64,000 nt of DNA from an uncultured Fretibacterium sp. (GTDB lineage: Bacteria > Synergistota > Synergistia > Synergistales > Aminobacteriaceae), in the NCBI GenBank assembly GCA_937911045.1, contig CALEPX010000013.1:1-64000 (forward strand). Direction: 5' to 3'. The position numbers and the translations under genes were made by a program. A model generated the notes under the pieces. The model was not told the origin of the DNA. It worked only from the letters and a program-made list of their open reading frames with translations, and ran no database searches. Each line of letters starts with the position of its first letter. Within the stretch, counting starts at the first letter, position 1. This document shows positions 15,950 to 25,612 of this stretch, in pieces.

Positions 15950-18022
15950 TCAATTTTGCAAATTCTTGAACAAATCGAAATGTTTCATCGCAATCGAAAA
16001 TTCTTGAGCCTGCAAAAGCGGAATCTTCAGCGTAATATCTTTCAGTGCTTCGAGAACTGCACGCCTGCATAGCAAAGCAATATCCGCGCCACTGAGATTA
16101 TTCGTCAACTTCGCGAGTTCGTCAAGATCAACGCTTGAATCAAGAGGCTTATTTCGCAATTCGATTTCAAGAATCTCACGCCGTGCATCGAAATTCGGCA
16201 ATGGCAGCTCGACTTTCAAATCAAACAATCCCGCCGTCAATAGCGAATCGTCAATTTTGTCGAGAGAATTTGCCGTCGCAAGTACCGTCACGCCGTTCAA
16301 GTCCTCAATGCCGCGCATCTCGTAAAGCAACTGTCCAATCAAGCGCGTATTGCTGGAATCTTTCGGGAACAACCTGTCGATCTCGTCAAAATATATTATC
16401 GACGGAGCAGCCTGTCTCGCAACTCTGAAAATATTATGCAGCGAAGATTCACTCTTAACATTCGCACTCGACACGTTCACGAAATTCAAGCCGCTCTCAC
16501 GCGCCAACGCCTTAGAAAGCAACGTTTTCCCAGTTCCAGAGCGTCCGTAAAGCAAAATCCCTTTCACATGCTGAAGATTAAATCTCGCGAAAATATCCTG
16601 ATACTTCATCGGCAACGTAAGAATATTCAGTAATTCATGCTTGATATTATCCAGACCGCCGATGTCTTTTAATGAGACGTTCGGAATCTCGACAAAAACT
16701 TCACGCACAGCCGACGGTTCAACTTCGAGAAACGCGTTCATAAAATGCTTCATGCTGACTTCAAGACATGAAATTTTCTCATACGGAATTTCCTGCTCAT
16801 GAAAATTTACGAACGGCAACACGTCTCGAACACAACTCATCGCAGCTTCTTTAGCCAACGCTTCCAAATCCGCGCCGACAAATCCGTGTGACAAATCCGC
16901 AACTTTCTTCAAGTCAACGTCTTTTGCAAGAGGCATTCCACGAGTGTGAATTTTCAAGATTTCGAGCCTGCCGTTACGATCCGGAATCGGAATAGCAATT
17001 TCACGATCAAATCTTCCGGGTCTGCGCAAAGCCGGGTCGAGTGAGTTCGGAATATTCGTCGCTCCGATAACGATTAATTGCCCCCGAGATTTCAGCCCGT
17101 CCATCAGAGCTAATAATTGCGCAACTACTCGGCGTTCAACCTGTTTTTCACCGCCCATGTCCTCGCGTTTGGGAGCGATTGCGTCAATCTCGTCGATAAA
17201 TATTATCGAAGGCGCACGTTCTTGAGCTTCCTCGAAAATATTTCGTAATCTTTCCTCACTTTCACCGTAGAATTTGCCGATTATCTCAGGTCCGGAAATA
17301 TGCGTGAACCATGCGTCAGTTTCATTCGCAACCGCGCGCGCAATCACGGTCTTGCCAGTTCCCGGAGGTCCGTATAATAACACACCCCTCGGTGGCTGAA
17401 TGCCCAATTTCTCGAAAATCTGCGGAAATCTCAGAGGCAACTCAATCATCTCGCGAACTTTGCGAATCTGTGAGCTTAATCCGCCGATGTCCTCGTACGA
17501 AATTTTCTGAGCCTGCTTAATTTCGACGGGCTTCAGAATGTTCAGATACGTAGACTTGTTAATAATCACCGTGCCTTCAGGTGTCGTAGCCGTTACGAGA
17601 AAATCGCAAATCCGTGTGCCAAACAAATTCACGCGAACACGATCTCCTGCGATAACTGCCTGACCTTCAAGCATTGATAATATATAGCTCTCGTCCTTCT
17701 CTTTATCCGTTAATTTCACGTCACCGAGTGGCTGAATAGTCGCGCTGCCTGCGAAATGATGCGTAACCTGCGTCTCAACACGAACGCTGTCCTCAAGTGA
17801 AGCTGCCGCATTTTCGCGAATCAATCCGTCAATCTGGATAATATTTCTCTCTGTCTCTTGATCACCGGCTCTGACACGTGCAGGTGTAGTCTTTCTGCCA
17901 GTGATTTCGATCAAGTCTCCGTCGGCAAGATTCATCATGAGCATGTCATCCGGGTGCAATCTCGCAAGCCCCTTCAACGCATCGCCCGAATACGCCTCTT
18001 GTACCCTAAAACTCATATTCAT
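15950..18022 (-). CDS. CDC48/p97-family double AAA+ ATPase
   Basis: Hexameric unfoldase of the CDC48/VAT family, common in archaea and eukaryotes and rare in bacteria. The 690 residues comprise an N-domain (double-psi barrel, about 1-185), D1 with GPPGTGKT (about 217), IIFIDEID and the arginine fingers in RRPGRFDRE, and D2 with a modified Walker A GRSGTGKT (about 494) and IIYFDEID (about 544). Where D2 should have RPGRxD it has TAGLFD (about 597), so both trans-acting Arg fingers are gone. AGGGGAAT precedes the ATG. It lies 14 bases after mreD, in the cell-shape operon. Its substrates are unknown. Confidence 0.92.
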   Translation of the reverse strand: MNMSFRVQEAYSGDALKGLARLHPDDMLMMNLADGDLIEITGRKTTPARVRAGDQETERNIIQIDGLIRENAAASLEDSVRVETQVTHHFAGSATIQPLGDVKLTDKEKDESYILSMLEGQAVIAGDRVRVNLFGTRICDFLVTATTPEGTVIINKSTYLNILKPVEIKQAQKISYEDIGGLSSQIRKVREMIELPLRFPQIFEKLGIQPPRGVLLYGPPGTGKTVIARAVANETDAWFTHISGPEIIGKFYGESEERLRNIFEEAQERAPSIIFIDEIDAIAPKREDMGGEKQVERRVVAQLLALMDGLKSRGQLIVIGATNIPNSLDPALRRPGRFDREIAIPIPDRNGRLEILKIHTRGMPLAKDVDLKKVADLSHGFVGADLEALAKEAAMSCVRDVLPFVNFHEQEIPYEKISCLEVSMKHFMNAFLEVEPSAVREVFVEIPNVSLKDIGGLDNIKHELLNILTLPMKYQDIFARFNLQHVKGILLYGRSGTGKTLLSKALARESGLNFVNVSSANVKSESSLHNIFRVARQAAPSIIYFDEIDRLFPKDSSNTRLIGQLLYEMRGIEDLNGVTVLATANSLDKIDDSLLTAGLFDLKVELPLPNFDARREILEIELRNKPLDSSVDLDELAKLTNNLSGADIALLCRRAVLEALKDITLKIPLLQAQEFSIAMKHFDLFKNLQN

Positions 18023-18036
18023 AATAAATTATTCCC

Positions 18037-18501
18037 CTAATTCAAATTACGCTTGTTATGCCTGATATACGCGAACATGCAGAATATTATCGCTGGCAGT
18101 GCGTAAATCTGCTGCTGAAAAAAGAACTTCCAGCCAATCACTCCTCCCAGGAATAATACCGGAATCATCGGCGGAATTACCTGAGAAATTTCCATTAAGA
18201 CGAACACAATCAGCCGCGTTCCAGAATCACGCCCCTGCGGAGGAATCGCGCTCCAAATCTGAATCACGCTCAACACAACTGTAACATAACCAAGCGTGAA
18301 AAATCCCGGAATGCCAATCCATCGCAAATCCCACAGAACTCCGCCGGTAAACGCGCTCCAGATTGCCCACGAGCCGTCGTCATTCTCATCAATCAGCAAT
18401 TTATACACAAGCCCGAGCAGGAAAATCTCCGGAATCTGCATTCGTCCACCGGTGAAAACCGTCAACAAATCCTGAACAAGCCATAATAATACTAATAACA
18501 T
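18037..18501 (-). CDS. mreD: Rod-shape determining protein MreD
   Basis: Small inner-membrane subunit of the elongasome. The 154 residues contain four to five hydrophobic helices, with IPEIFLLGLVYKLL, GGVLWDLRW and PGFFTLGYVTVVL resembling the MreD pattern. Similarity is loose, as always for MreD, and the identification leans on position directly after mreC. Confidence 0.85.
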   Translation of the reverse strand: MLLVLLWLVQDLLTVFTGGRMQIPEIFLLGLVYKLLIDENDDGSWAIWSAFTGGVLWDLRWIGIPGFFTLGYVTVVLSVIQIWSAIPPQGRDSGTRLIVFVLMEISQVIPPMIPVLFLGGVIGWKFFFQQQIYALPAIIFCMFAYIRHNKRNLN

Positions 18502-18517
18502 TTTCTCAAAAGCTAAC

Positions 18518-19327
18518 TCAAAAACTCACGCTGAAAAATCTCGACAAGTCCGCGCCGGGTGAGATCTTGTATGTAACATAACCGTCCGAAGTCTCGCGAA
18601 ATTGTCCGGCAATCACTCCGATCGGCAACCCGGGGGGCAAATGTTCGCTCAACATAGCCGTGCTGACTTTCATTCCGGGTGCCAAAGCTCTGCCTGCAGG
18701 GATATATTCCAGCAAGACCGTGCCGTTTCCATCACCGACAACTACGCCTAATTCGCGCGTTTCCTCGATTACTGCCGGAATCATGAACGACTGCGACGTG
18801 ATTAATTCCGCCCAACTTGACATGTACGAGACTGTGCTGACTCTGCCGACTAAATATCCGTTGTGAAAAATCGGCAATCCTGTCGTGATCCCGTCACGTT
18901 CTCCCCTGTCAATGCGAATCTCGTTCCACCACGACATAGGCGCACGCAACGTCACTCGCGCAAGATTCTTGTTCGCATCCTGAGAAATAATCACATCATC
19001 AGAAATCTCATCACGAATCTCATCAGGAATCATCAAATCATGATAACTCGTTCGTCTCGACAATTCACGGCGTAATGTCTCATTCTCAGCGCGCAATCTC
19101 GAAACTTCAGCGTTTAATTTATCGTTATCCCACGAGCGTTCTTTCCAAGCTGCAAACGCTTCCCGCAAAACTACAGCAGGATACTCCGGTATGAACAGCA
19201 AATTCCACCAAATATCCACGATATTTTTCAAAATGCCAGTTCCCGAACTAACACCCAGCAAAAACAATCCCAGAATTAACGCCGTCAAACCGTGCGCCCA
19301 TTCGCGACCAGTGCTTCGTCTGTCCAT
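18518..19327 (-). CDS. mreC: Rod-shape determining protein MreC
   Basis: Periplasmic scaffold linking MreB to the peptidoglycan elongation machinery. The 269 residues have one N-terminal transmembrane helix (about 13-33), a coiled coil (KLNAEVSRLRAENETLRREL, about 70-90) and the paired beta domains with IDRGERDGITTGLPIF and GRVSTVS typical of MreC. It starts five bases downstream of mreB. Confidence 0.93.
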   Translation of the reverse strand: MDRRSTGREWAHGLTALILGLFLLGVSSGTGILKNIVDIWWNLLFIPEYPAVVLREAFAAWKERSWDNDKLNAEVSRLRAENETLRRELSRRTSYHDLMIPDEIRDEISDDVIISQDANKNLARVTLRAPMSWWNEIRIDRGERDGITTGLPIFHNGYLVGRVSTVSYMSSWAELITSQSFMIPAVIEETRELGVVVGDGNGTVLLEYIPAGRALAPGMKVSTAMLSEHLPPGLPIGVIAGQFRETSDGYVTYKISPGADLSRFFSVSF

Positions 19328-19332
19328 AAAAA

Positions 19333-20406
19333 TCAGCGCGTACTGCGTTCAACCGAAAGCAAAACCCGTTTCATCGCGTCGATATTATCAAGAATTTTCC
19401 CGACACCTATCGCAACAGAATTTAACGGAGATTCCGCAACTATTACAGGCGTATTAATCGCACGTGACAATCTTTCTGAAAAACCGCGCATCAACGCAAC
19501 GCCTCCTGTCAAAATTATGCCTCGGTCAACTACATCTTTCGCTAATTCCGGCGGCATCTTTTCCAACGCAACTTTCACCATGTCTTCGATCCCGGTGAAA
19601 ACGGGTTCCATTGCTTCACGAACTTCGACCGACGAGACTAAATCACTCTTGGGCAAGCCTCCAGACAAATCGCGTCCCTTCACATTCATTTCTAATTCCG
19701 GACTTAACGGCAGAGCTGAGCCGATTGTGTTCTTGACTTCTTCAGCAGTAGTCTCACCGATTAACAGCGCGTAACGTTGCCTGATCATCGCAATTATCGC
19801 GTTATCCATCATTTTCCCCGCCGTACGCAGCGAACTCGTAACGACAATTCCGCCCAGAGATATAACACTGACTTCGCTTGTGCCGCCGCCTATGTCAATT
19901 ATCATCGAGCCACTGGGTCTGTCAATCGGCAAGCCAACTCCGAAAGCCGCACTGATTGGTTCTTCGACGATATACGCCTCACCTGCGCCAGCTCCCAACG
20001 TTGCATCGACTACGGCTTTGCGTTCAACTTCTGTGATTTCTGCCGGAACTGACACGACAACTCTCGGGTGTGACATGAACGAATTTCCAAGAGCAACTCG
20101 CTTCAAGCAATACTTGATCAATTCCTGAGTCATGTCGAAATTCGCGATCACACCGTCCTGTAACGGGAATATAACTTGAATGCCACTGGGAACTTTTCCG
20201 GACATGGATTTCGCATCATTGCCGACTGCGATAACTTCGAAGCCCTCACCACGCGGCAGTTTTTTCACGGCGACGGCTGACGGCTCACTGAAGACTATTC
20301 CGCGATCTTTCACGTACACGACGATATTCGACGAGCCCAAATCAATTCCGACATCAAGCCCGAACATTCCCGAAAAATATTTCTTGAATACGCTTAACTT
20401 TCTCAT
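19333..20406 (-). CDS. mreB: Rod-shape determining actin homologue MreB
   Basis: Bacterial actin that directs side-wall synthesis under the inner membrane. Motifs: phosphate-1 VGIDLGSSNIVVY, connect-1 PLQDGVIANFDMT, phosphate-2 MIIDIGGGTSEVSVISLGG and adenosine ILTGGVALMRG. The frame is open further upstream, but homology begins at MRKLSVFKKYFSGMFG (ATG 20406), giving 357 residues, a normal length. mreC and mreD follow; mrdA (PBP2) is elsewhere, at 53483-55201. Confidence 0.95.
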   Translation of the reverse strand: MRKLSVFKKYFSGMFGLDVGIDLGSSNIVVYVKDRGIVFSEPSAVAVKKLPRGEGFEVIAVGNDAKSMSGKVPSGIQVIFPLQDGVIANFDMTQELIKYCLKRVALGNSFMSHPRVVVSVPAEITEVERKAVVDATLGAGAGEAYIVEEPISAAFGVGLPIDRPSGSMIIDIGGGTSEVSVISLGGIVVTSSLRTAGKMMDNAIIAMIRQRYALLIGETTAEEVKNTIGSALPLSPELEMNVKGRDLSGGLPKSDLVSSVEVREAMEPVFTGIEDMVKVALEKMPPELAKDVVDRGIILTGGVALMRGFSERLSRAINTPVIVAESPLNSVAIGVGKILDNIDAMKRVLLSVERSTR

Positions 20407-20428
20407 GTTTAACTCATTTAGCTTTAAC

Positions 20429-21070
20429 TCACATTTCACGCGGCAAATACGGATTGCGGATTTTCTCCTCACCGATTGTCGTAGCAGGTCCATGTCCCGG
20501 CAGCACGCGCAAATCATCGGGTAACTCGCAAAGCATAGCCAACGATTCCATCAGCTTGTTATAATCGCCGCCCTCAAGATCCGTGCGACCAACACTCTGC
20601 GCGAATAACGTGTCACCCGAGAGCAGAATTTTCTCGCCGTCCGAATCCGTGACCAAAAAGCAAACGCTGCCCTCAGTATGTCCCGGAGTTTCGAGTGTCT
20701 TAATCGTGTAGCAATCGAAGTCAAAAATTCTGCCGTCTGGGATCTCGCTGAAATGTTCAATCGGATCGCAGCGTACCCCGAGAATTTTCTGTAATTGCTT
20801 CGAAGGTTGGCGTAACATGTATGAATCGTTCCTGTTCACGAAAATATTGCTGCCAACAAACGGTATGAAATCATGTAAGCCCGCGATGTGATCAATATGT
20901 CCGTGAGTCAGCAGGATCATCTTCACGTTCAAGCCGCGCGACTTGAGAAATTTGAACACGTCCGAACAATCTCCGCCCGGGTCTGCGAAGAATGCGTTCT
21001 TGGTCACGTCGTCCCAGAATAAATAACCGTTCGTCCAAAGTTTACCCAATGGAAATCTTTTATAATTCAA
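20429..21070 (-). CDS. MBL-fold metallohydrolase (glyoxalase II-like)
   Basis: Zinc hydrolase of the metallo-beta-lactamase superfamily, 213 residues, cytoplasmic. Metal motifs are LLTHGHIDHIAGL, ETPGHTEGS (third His), ILLSGDTLF (bridging Asp) and VLPGHGPAT. Resembles the YqgX/YcbL type; the substrate may be a thioester such as S-lactoylglutathione or another thiol adduct. The start is TTG at 21070, with AAGGA nine bases upstream. Located between dtd and mreB, on the same strand. Confidence 0.88.
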   Translation of the reverse strand: MNYKRFPLGKLWTNGYLFWDDVTKNAFFADPGGDCSDVFKFLKSRGLNVKMILLTHGHIDHIAGLHDFIPFVGSNIFVNRNDSYMLRQPSKQLQKILGVRCDPIEHFSEIPDGRIFDFDCYTIKTLETPGHTEGSVCFLVTDSDGEKILLSGDTLFAQSVGRTDLEGGDYNKLMESLAMLCELPDDLRVLPGHGPATTIGEEKIRNPYLPREM

Positions 21071-21102
21071 ACTGCAAATTCCTTTCTGATTTACTCATCA
21101 CG

Positions 21103-21561
21103 TCAATTTTTCGCCGGTGAATCCAGAATAAACGTCAATGGTCCATCGTTCATAATTTCGACCAGCATTTCTGCGCCGAATTTTCCCGTCTGAATATTTG
21201 CGGGTGTTTTAGCTTTCACTTTCTCGACGAAATAATCATAGATCCGTTCAGCGTGTTCGGGTTTAGCTGCGTCCGTGAAACCGGGTCTTCTGCCGTGAGT
21301 GCAATCTGCGTAGAGTGAGAACTGCGACACGAGCAATAATTCACCGCGAATTTTCTCATCGGTTATTGCGAGATTAATCTTCCCGTTGTCGTCCTCGAAT
21401 ATGCGCAACCCCAGCATTTTCTCGCCCAGCCAGTCCGCGTCATTTTCCGTGTCAGAATGCGTAACGCCGATGAAAACGCAAAATCCCCGGGAAATCTCAC
21501 GCTTCTCTTGACCGTCAATCACAACACTTGCGCGCTTGACTCTCTGAATTAGCAAACGCAA
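21103..21561 (-). CDS. dtd: D-aminoacyl-tRNA deacylase
   Basis: Hydrolyses D-amino acids from mischarged tRNA. The 152 residues (typical 145-150) have the catalytic strand LLVSQFSLYADCTHGRRPGF and the cross-subunit NDGPLTFIL motif carrying the Gly-cisPro. The start is TTG at 21561 preceded by GAGAGGGTG. First gene of the run leading to mreBCD and CDC48. Confidence 0.95.
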   Translation of the reverse strand: MRLLIQRVKRASVVIDGQEKREISRGFCVFIGVTHSDTENDADWLGEKMLGLRIFEDDNGKINLAITDEKIRGELLLVSQFSLYADCTHGRRPGFTDAAKPEHAERIYDYFVEKVKAKTPANIQTGKFGAEMLVEIMNDGPLTFILDSPAKN

Positions 21562-21622
21562 AATTATTCACCCTCTCGAAAAATTATTACATATTTTACA
21601 TGTCCTAGTATACAGCATAAAG

Positions 21623-21651
21623 AAAAACTCCCGTGCATTTCTACACGAGAG
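21623..21651 (-). terminator. Intrinsic terminator of the EF-G-like/ribokinase operon
   Basis: On the minus strand CTCTCGTG (21651-21644) pairs with CACGGGAG (21635-21628) around an 8-base loop, followed by five T's (21627-21623). Confidence 0.8.
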
Positions 21652-21707
21652 CTTATGTCTAAAAAAGAACCATAGATTAGAATCGTAACACTTTTGCGTA
21701 ATATTTG

Positions 21708-22601
21708 CTAGAGTTTAGCCAAAACTTCTTCACGTGTCGGAACTGATGGAGCCGCACCGTGACGAGTTACCGCGATTGCCGACGCATTCGACGCGAAATT
21801 TAACGCCCAAGCGGGATCTTTTCCCTCAAAAATCCCGCTCAGGAAAAATCCTGTGAACGTATCACCAGCTGCTGTCGTGTCAACTGCCTTAACTTTCACA
21901 GCTTGTTGCCTGAGCATTTTCTCGCCGTCGTAATAAATCGAGCCGTTCGTTCCGAGTGTTAATACGATTTTCGCACCTGGTAATTTTTCGCGTAATTTTT
22001 TCGCAATCTCTTCAGGAGCAATATTTTCGAGATTCTCGTTCAGGAATTGCCCGGCTTCGACCTCGTTCAGTAAAATATAATCCGCAAGCTTGAACAATGC
22101 TGCAAGATTTTCGCTCATTGGCGACGGATTGAGAATCACGATCATGTTTTTCGCTTTTGCGCGGGTTGCGAGATATTCCAGATTATTGATCTCGTTCTGC
22201 AACACAAGCGCGTCACCTGAATCGAAATTCTTTAGCGTGTCGTCAATCTGAGATTCCGAAATGCTCTGATTCGCTCCACCGTAGAGAATTATGCAGTTAT
22301 CACCGTCATCGCTTTTCTGAATAATCGTGTGACCGGTTCTGACATCTTCCAGGCATTTCACAAAATCCGTATTAACTCCTGCGTTCTTGAGTTCATCGAG
22401 CAGAAATTTTCCTTCGAGACCTATTGCTCCTGCGTGAAAAACTTTCAGCCCGGCTTTCGATAACGCGACGGATTGATTCAGACCTTTGCCGCCGGTGTAA
22501 GTATTCAGAGATTTTGACGCCAACGTTTCGCCTCTTACGATGAAATGCGGAACTGAGTAAACGTAATCGATATTAAGTGATCCGAATGATAATACTTTCA
22601 T
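21708..22601 (-). CDS. rbsK: Ribokinase-type PfkB-family sugar kinase
   Basis: Phosphorylates ribose or a related sugar or nucleoside. The 297 residues show NTYTGGKGLNQSVALSKAG (PfkB signature 1 with the ribokinase GGKGxNQ), LNEVEAGQF and signature 2 VDTTAAGDTFTGFFLSG (anion hole and catalytic Asp). The substrate is most probably D-ribose, but related PfkB kinases cannot be excluded. It follows the EF-G-like gene by 10 bases and is closed by a terminator. Confidence 0.88.
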   Translation of the reverse strand: MKVLSFGSLNIDYVYSVPHFIVRGETLASKSLNTYTGGKGLNQSVALSKAGLKVFHAGAIGLEGKFLLDELKNAGVNTDFVKCLEDVRTGHTIIQKSDDGDNCIILYGGANQSISESQIDDTLKNFDSGDALVLQNEINNLEYLATRAKAKNMIVILNPSPMSENLAALFKLADYILLNEVEAGQFLNENLENIAPEEIAKKLREKLPGAKIVLTLGTNGSIYYDGEKMLRQQAVKVKAVDTTAAGDTFTGFFLSGIFEGKDPAWALNFASNASAIAVTRHGAAPSVPTREEVLAKL

Positions 22602-22611
22602 GACAGCAAAA

Positions 22612-24702
22612 TTACTCGTCGTCGTCTTCTTCTTTTTTGTGAGCGGCGATAATTTTCTTAGCCAAATCTCCGGGAACTTCTTCGTAGTGTGAATATTCCA
22701 TTGAGAACGAGCCTTCGCCTGAAGTCATTGAGCGCAAATCTATAGCGTATCTGAACATTTCCGCTAACGGACACTGAGCCTTAACGACCTGTAATTTTCC
22801 GTGAGCTTCCATTCCCATGACACGTCCGCGTCTTGAATTGAAATTGCCCATAATATCGCCCATGAATTGTTCAGGAATCGTAACTTCGACATTCATAACC
22901 GGTTCGAGCAATACGGGGCTTGCGTCCATGATGCCTTTTCTGAATGACAAGCGCGTTGCGAGTTTGAATGACATTTCGGAGCTGTCGACGTCGTGATACG
23001 ATCCGTAATACAATTCTGCGCTGAAATCTACGACGGGGAAGCCTGCTAACGGACCTGCTGTCATGTATTCGCGCAAACCTTTTTCAACGGCAGGAATAAA
23101 GTTTCTCGGAACTGCTCCGCCGACAACGCTGTCGATAAACTTGAAGCCTTCACCGCGTTCTAACGGTCTGTAGCGAATATAAACGTCACCGTACTGACCA
23201 TGACCGCCGGATTGTTTCTTGTGTTTGCCCTGAGCCTCGGACATTTTGCGAATCGTCTCACGATACGGAACTTGCGGAATATTTGTGTCGAGATCAACAC
23301 CGTAGCGTTCCTTCATTTTTGATAACACTATGCTGATATGCACGTCGCCCATGCCGGATAAAACGTTGTCACGGGTTTCCGCGTTTTTCTCGAACGTTAA
23401 GCTGCAATCTTCCTCCAAGATTCGCGAAATTGCGTTTCCGAGTTTGTCTTCATCTGCGCGGGATTTTGCGATAACTGCGACGCTGTAAACCGGTTTGGGA
23501 AATTCTATCGGTGCGAATTGTCCGGAGAAGCCGCCTTTAGTTGCGAGAGTGTTGCCGACTTTTGCGCTGGATAATTTCGGGATTGCAATAATATCTCCTG
23601 CGATGATTTCCTTCACGTCTTTGCCGTCTTTGCCATTCATGATCTTGAACGAACTGATTCTCTCGTCCTCGCCGCGATTGACGTTATAAATATTATTGCC
23701 CTCGGATGAAAGTTCGCCCGAGTAAACGCGAATAAACGACAATTTGCCGACGAAAGCATCTGCCATGACTTTGAAACATAACGCTGAGAACGGAGCATCA
23801 AGTTTGGGTTCGACCTGAATTTCTCTCTCGCCATCGAACGCATTGATTGCGCCAATGTCAACCGGTGACGGGAAATAATTTCCGATGAAGTCCAGCAACT
23901 GATGAACGCCGATATTTGCCGTAGCGGAATTTGCGAACACTGGCATAATTCTCCGAGCAGCGATTGCTTTTTTCAAAACGCCGGATAATTCAGAATCCGA
24001 AATCGATTCGCCTTCAAGATATTTTTCCATCAGAGAATCTTCCATTTCGACGGCGGCTTCGACGATAGCTTCTTTTGCTTTTTCGACCTGAGCCGCTAAA
24101 TCTGCTGGAACGTCCGTCTCCTGAAACTTCCCTGAGCCATCTGGTTTTGAAGTATAGGCTTTGTTCTTGATAACGTCGATGATCCCGGAGAATTTTTCGC
24201 CCGAACCGATCGGCAGAAACACGGGCAGCGCGTTCTGAGAGAATTGCGATTTCACATCAGCGAGAACTTTTTCGAAATCAGCGTTCTCACGATCCATTTT
24301 CGAAATCACGAATGCGACCGGCGCGTTATGATGCTCTGCGTATTCCCAGGCGCGGCTGGTCTGAACTTCGATTCCCCCGACTGAACTCACGAGAATCATA
24401 GCTGTATCGGCAACACGAATTGCTGCACTCATTTCGCCGGTGAAATCCGCGTAACCCGGAGCGTCAAGTGCGTAGAAAATATTTCCTTTCCGTTCGAGAG
24501 TTAATAACGATGTGCTGATTGAGATTTGACGTTTCTGTTCCTCGGACTGGAAATCGCTGACTGTATTTCCGGATTGAACTGACCCCATTCGCGTAATCTG
24601 TCCGTTGCAAAACAACATAGCTTCAACTAATGAAGTTTTCCCTGCGCCACCGTGAGCACAAATTGCAAAACTTCGGATATTTTCAGGACGGCGTGTCCCC
24701 AT
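22612..24702 (-). CDS. Elongation factor G-like GTPase (EF-G-2 type)
   Basis: Ribosome-associated translation GTPase paralogous to EF-G. The 696 residues have divergent G motifs: G1 AHGGAGKTSL (EF-G has A-H-I-D-A-G-K-T-T), G3 DAPGYADFTGEM and G4 SKMDREN, followed by EF-G domains II-V, including HGQYGDVYIRY (domain IV) and NSRRGRVMGME (domain V). The divergent G1 and G3 point to the fusA2-like subgroup rather than the essential translocase. AAGGTG precedes the ATG. Its transcript starts in the spacer shared with nadE. Confidence 0.88.
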   Translation of the reverse strand: MGTRRPENIRSFAICAHGGAGKTSLVEAMLFCNGQITRMGSVQSGNTVSDFQSEEQKRQISISTSLLTLERKGNIFYALDAPGYADFTGEMSAAIRVADTAMILVSSVGGIEVQTSRAWEYAEHHNAPVAFVISKMDRENADFEKVLADVKSQFSQNALPVFLPIGSGEKFSGIIDVIKNKAYTSKPDGSGKFQETDVPADLAAQVEKAKEAIVEAAVEMEDSLMEKYLEGESISDSELSGVLKKAIAARRIMPVFANSATANIGVHQLLDFIGNYFPSPVDIGAINAFDGEREIQVEPKLDAPFSALCFKVMADAFVGKLSFIRVYSGELSSEGNNIYNVNRGEDERISSFKIMNGKDGKDVKEIIAGDIIAIPKLSSAKVGNTLATKGGFSGQFAPIEFPKPVYSVAVIAKSRADEDKLGNAISRILEEDCSLTFEKNAETRDNVLSGMGDVHISIVLSKMKERYGVDLDTNIPQVPYRETIRKMSEAQGKHKKQSGGHGQYGDVYIRYRPLERGEGFKFIDSVVGGAVPRNFIPAVEKGLREYMTAGPLAGFPVVDFSAELYYGSYHDVDSSEMSFKLATRLSFRKGIMDASPVLLEPVMNVEVTIPEQFMGDIMGNFNSRRGRVMGMEAHGKLQVVKAQCPLAEMFRYAIDLRSMTSGEGSFSMEYSHYEEVPGDLAKKIIAAHKKEEDDDE

Positions 24703-24765
24703 TTTTCAAAACACCTTCGCTTTCTTGAATTATAATTTGCGATTACTTCATACGTTTAAGATTAT

Positions 24766-24794
24766 ATTACAAGATTTTCTCAGTAGTGTATAAT
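24766..24794 (+). promoter_or_regulatory. Predicted promoter of nadE and the yebC-ruv cluster
   Basis: ATTACA (24766-24771) and TATAAT (24789-24794) are 17 bases apart, 38 bases before the nadE GTG. A minus-strand TATAAT at 24734-24729 may serve the divergent EF-G-like gene, but its -35 is poor. Confidence 0.55.
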
Positions 24795-24832
24795 TACGCA
24801 AGATTTGCATAAATTTTTGTGCAGGAAATTGG

Positions 24833-25567
24833 GTGAGAATTATCTTGGAAAATATTTTGGAAAATTGCGGCTCATGGCTGCGAGAGAAATTACGAATTGC
24901 GAATGCGTCGGGAATAGTTCTGGGATTATCCGGCGGAATTGATTCTGCTTTGTTAGCTGCGATTGGCGCGAAATTTTTGGGACGTGATTCTGTGATGTGT
25001 ATTATCATGCCGTGCCATAGTGACTCGAGTGACGAATCTGACGCGATGTTAATGATTGAGAAATTCGATTTGCGATTTATGCGCGTAGATTTGACTTCAG
25101 CATTTGACAGCATAATCTCAGAATTTGCGAATCGCGGCGAAAATATTTCCAGAATTTCGCAATCCAATCTCAAAGCACGCTTGCGAATGTCGACGCTTTA
25201 CACGTACGCACAGACGCATAATTTTCTGGTTTGCGGCACGAGTAACAAGTCCGAATTTTTGACGGGATATTTCACGAAATACGGGGATTCTGGCGTGGAT
25301 TTGATGCCGTTAGCAGATTTTCTGAAGCGAGATGTTCGGGAATTTGCGAAAGTTCTGGGAGTTCCTGAGAAAATTATTTCCAAAGCTCCGTCGGCAGGAT
25401 TATACGCAGGTCAAACGGACGAAAACGACATGGGTTTCACGTACGAAATTCTTGACGAGTATTTAGCAACGGGGAATATTTCTGATCAGGACGCAAAAGC
25501 CAAAATCGACAGAATGCGTCAGGTCAGCGAACACAAACGAAAGCCAATTCCGATATTTAGCAAATAG
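24833..25567 (+). CDS. nadE: Ammonia-dependent NAD+ synthetase
   Basis: Converts nicotinic acid adenine dinucleotide, ATP and ammonia to NAD+. The 244 residues contain the N-type ATP pyrophosphatase loop VLGLSGGIDSALLAA, then NLKARLRMSTLYTYA, CGTSNKSEFLTGYFTKYGD and the C-terminal APSAGLYAGQTDENDMGF. There is no nitrilase domain, so ammonia is the donor. The GTG start is preceded by GCAGGAAA. Nicotinamidase at 46190-46744 would feed the same pathway. Confidence 0.95.
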   Translation: MRIILENILENCGSWLREKLRIANASGIVLGLSGGIDSALLAAIGAKFLGRDSVMCIIMPCHSDSSDESDAMLMIEKFDLRFMRVDLTSAFDSIISEFANRGENISRISQSNLKARLRMSTLYTYAQTHNFLVCGTSNKSEFLTGYFTKYGDSGVDLMPLADFLKRDVREFAKVLGVPEKIISKAPSAGLYAGQTDENDMGFTYEILDEYLATGNISDQDAKAKIDRMRQVSEHKRKPIPIFSK

Positions 25568-25612
25568 TCGCTAAATAAAACATAACATAAACATAAACAG
25601 GAGTGATAGATT

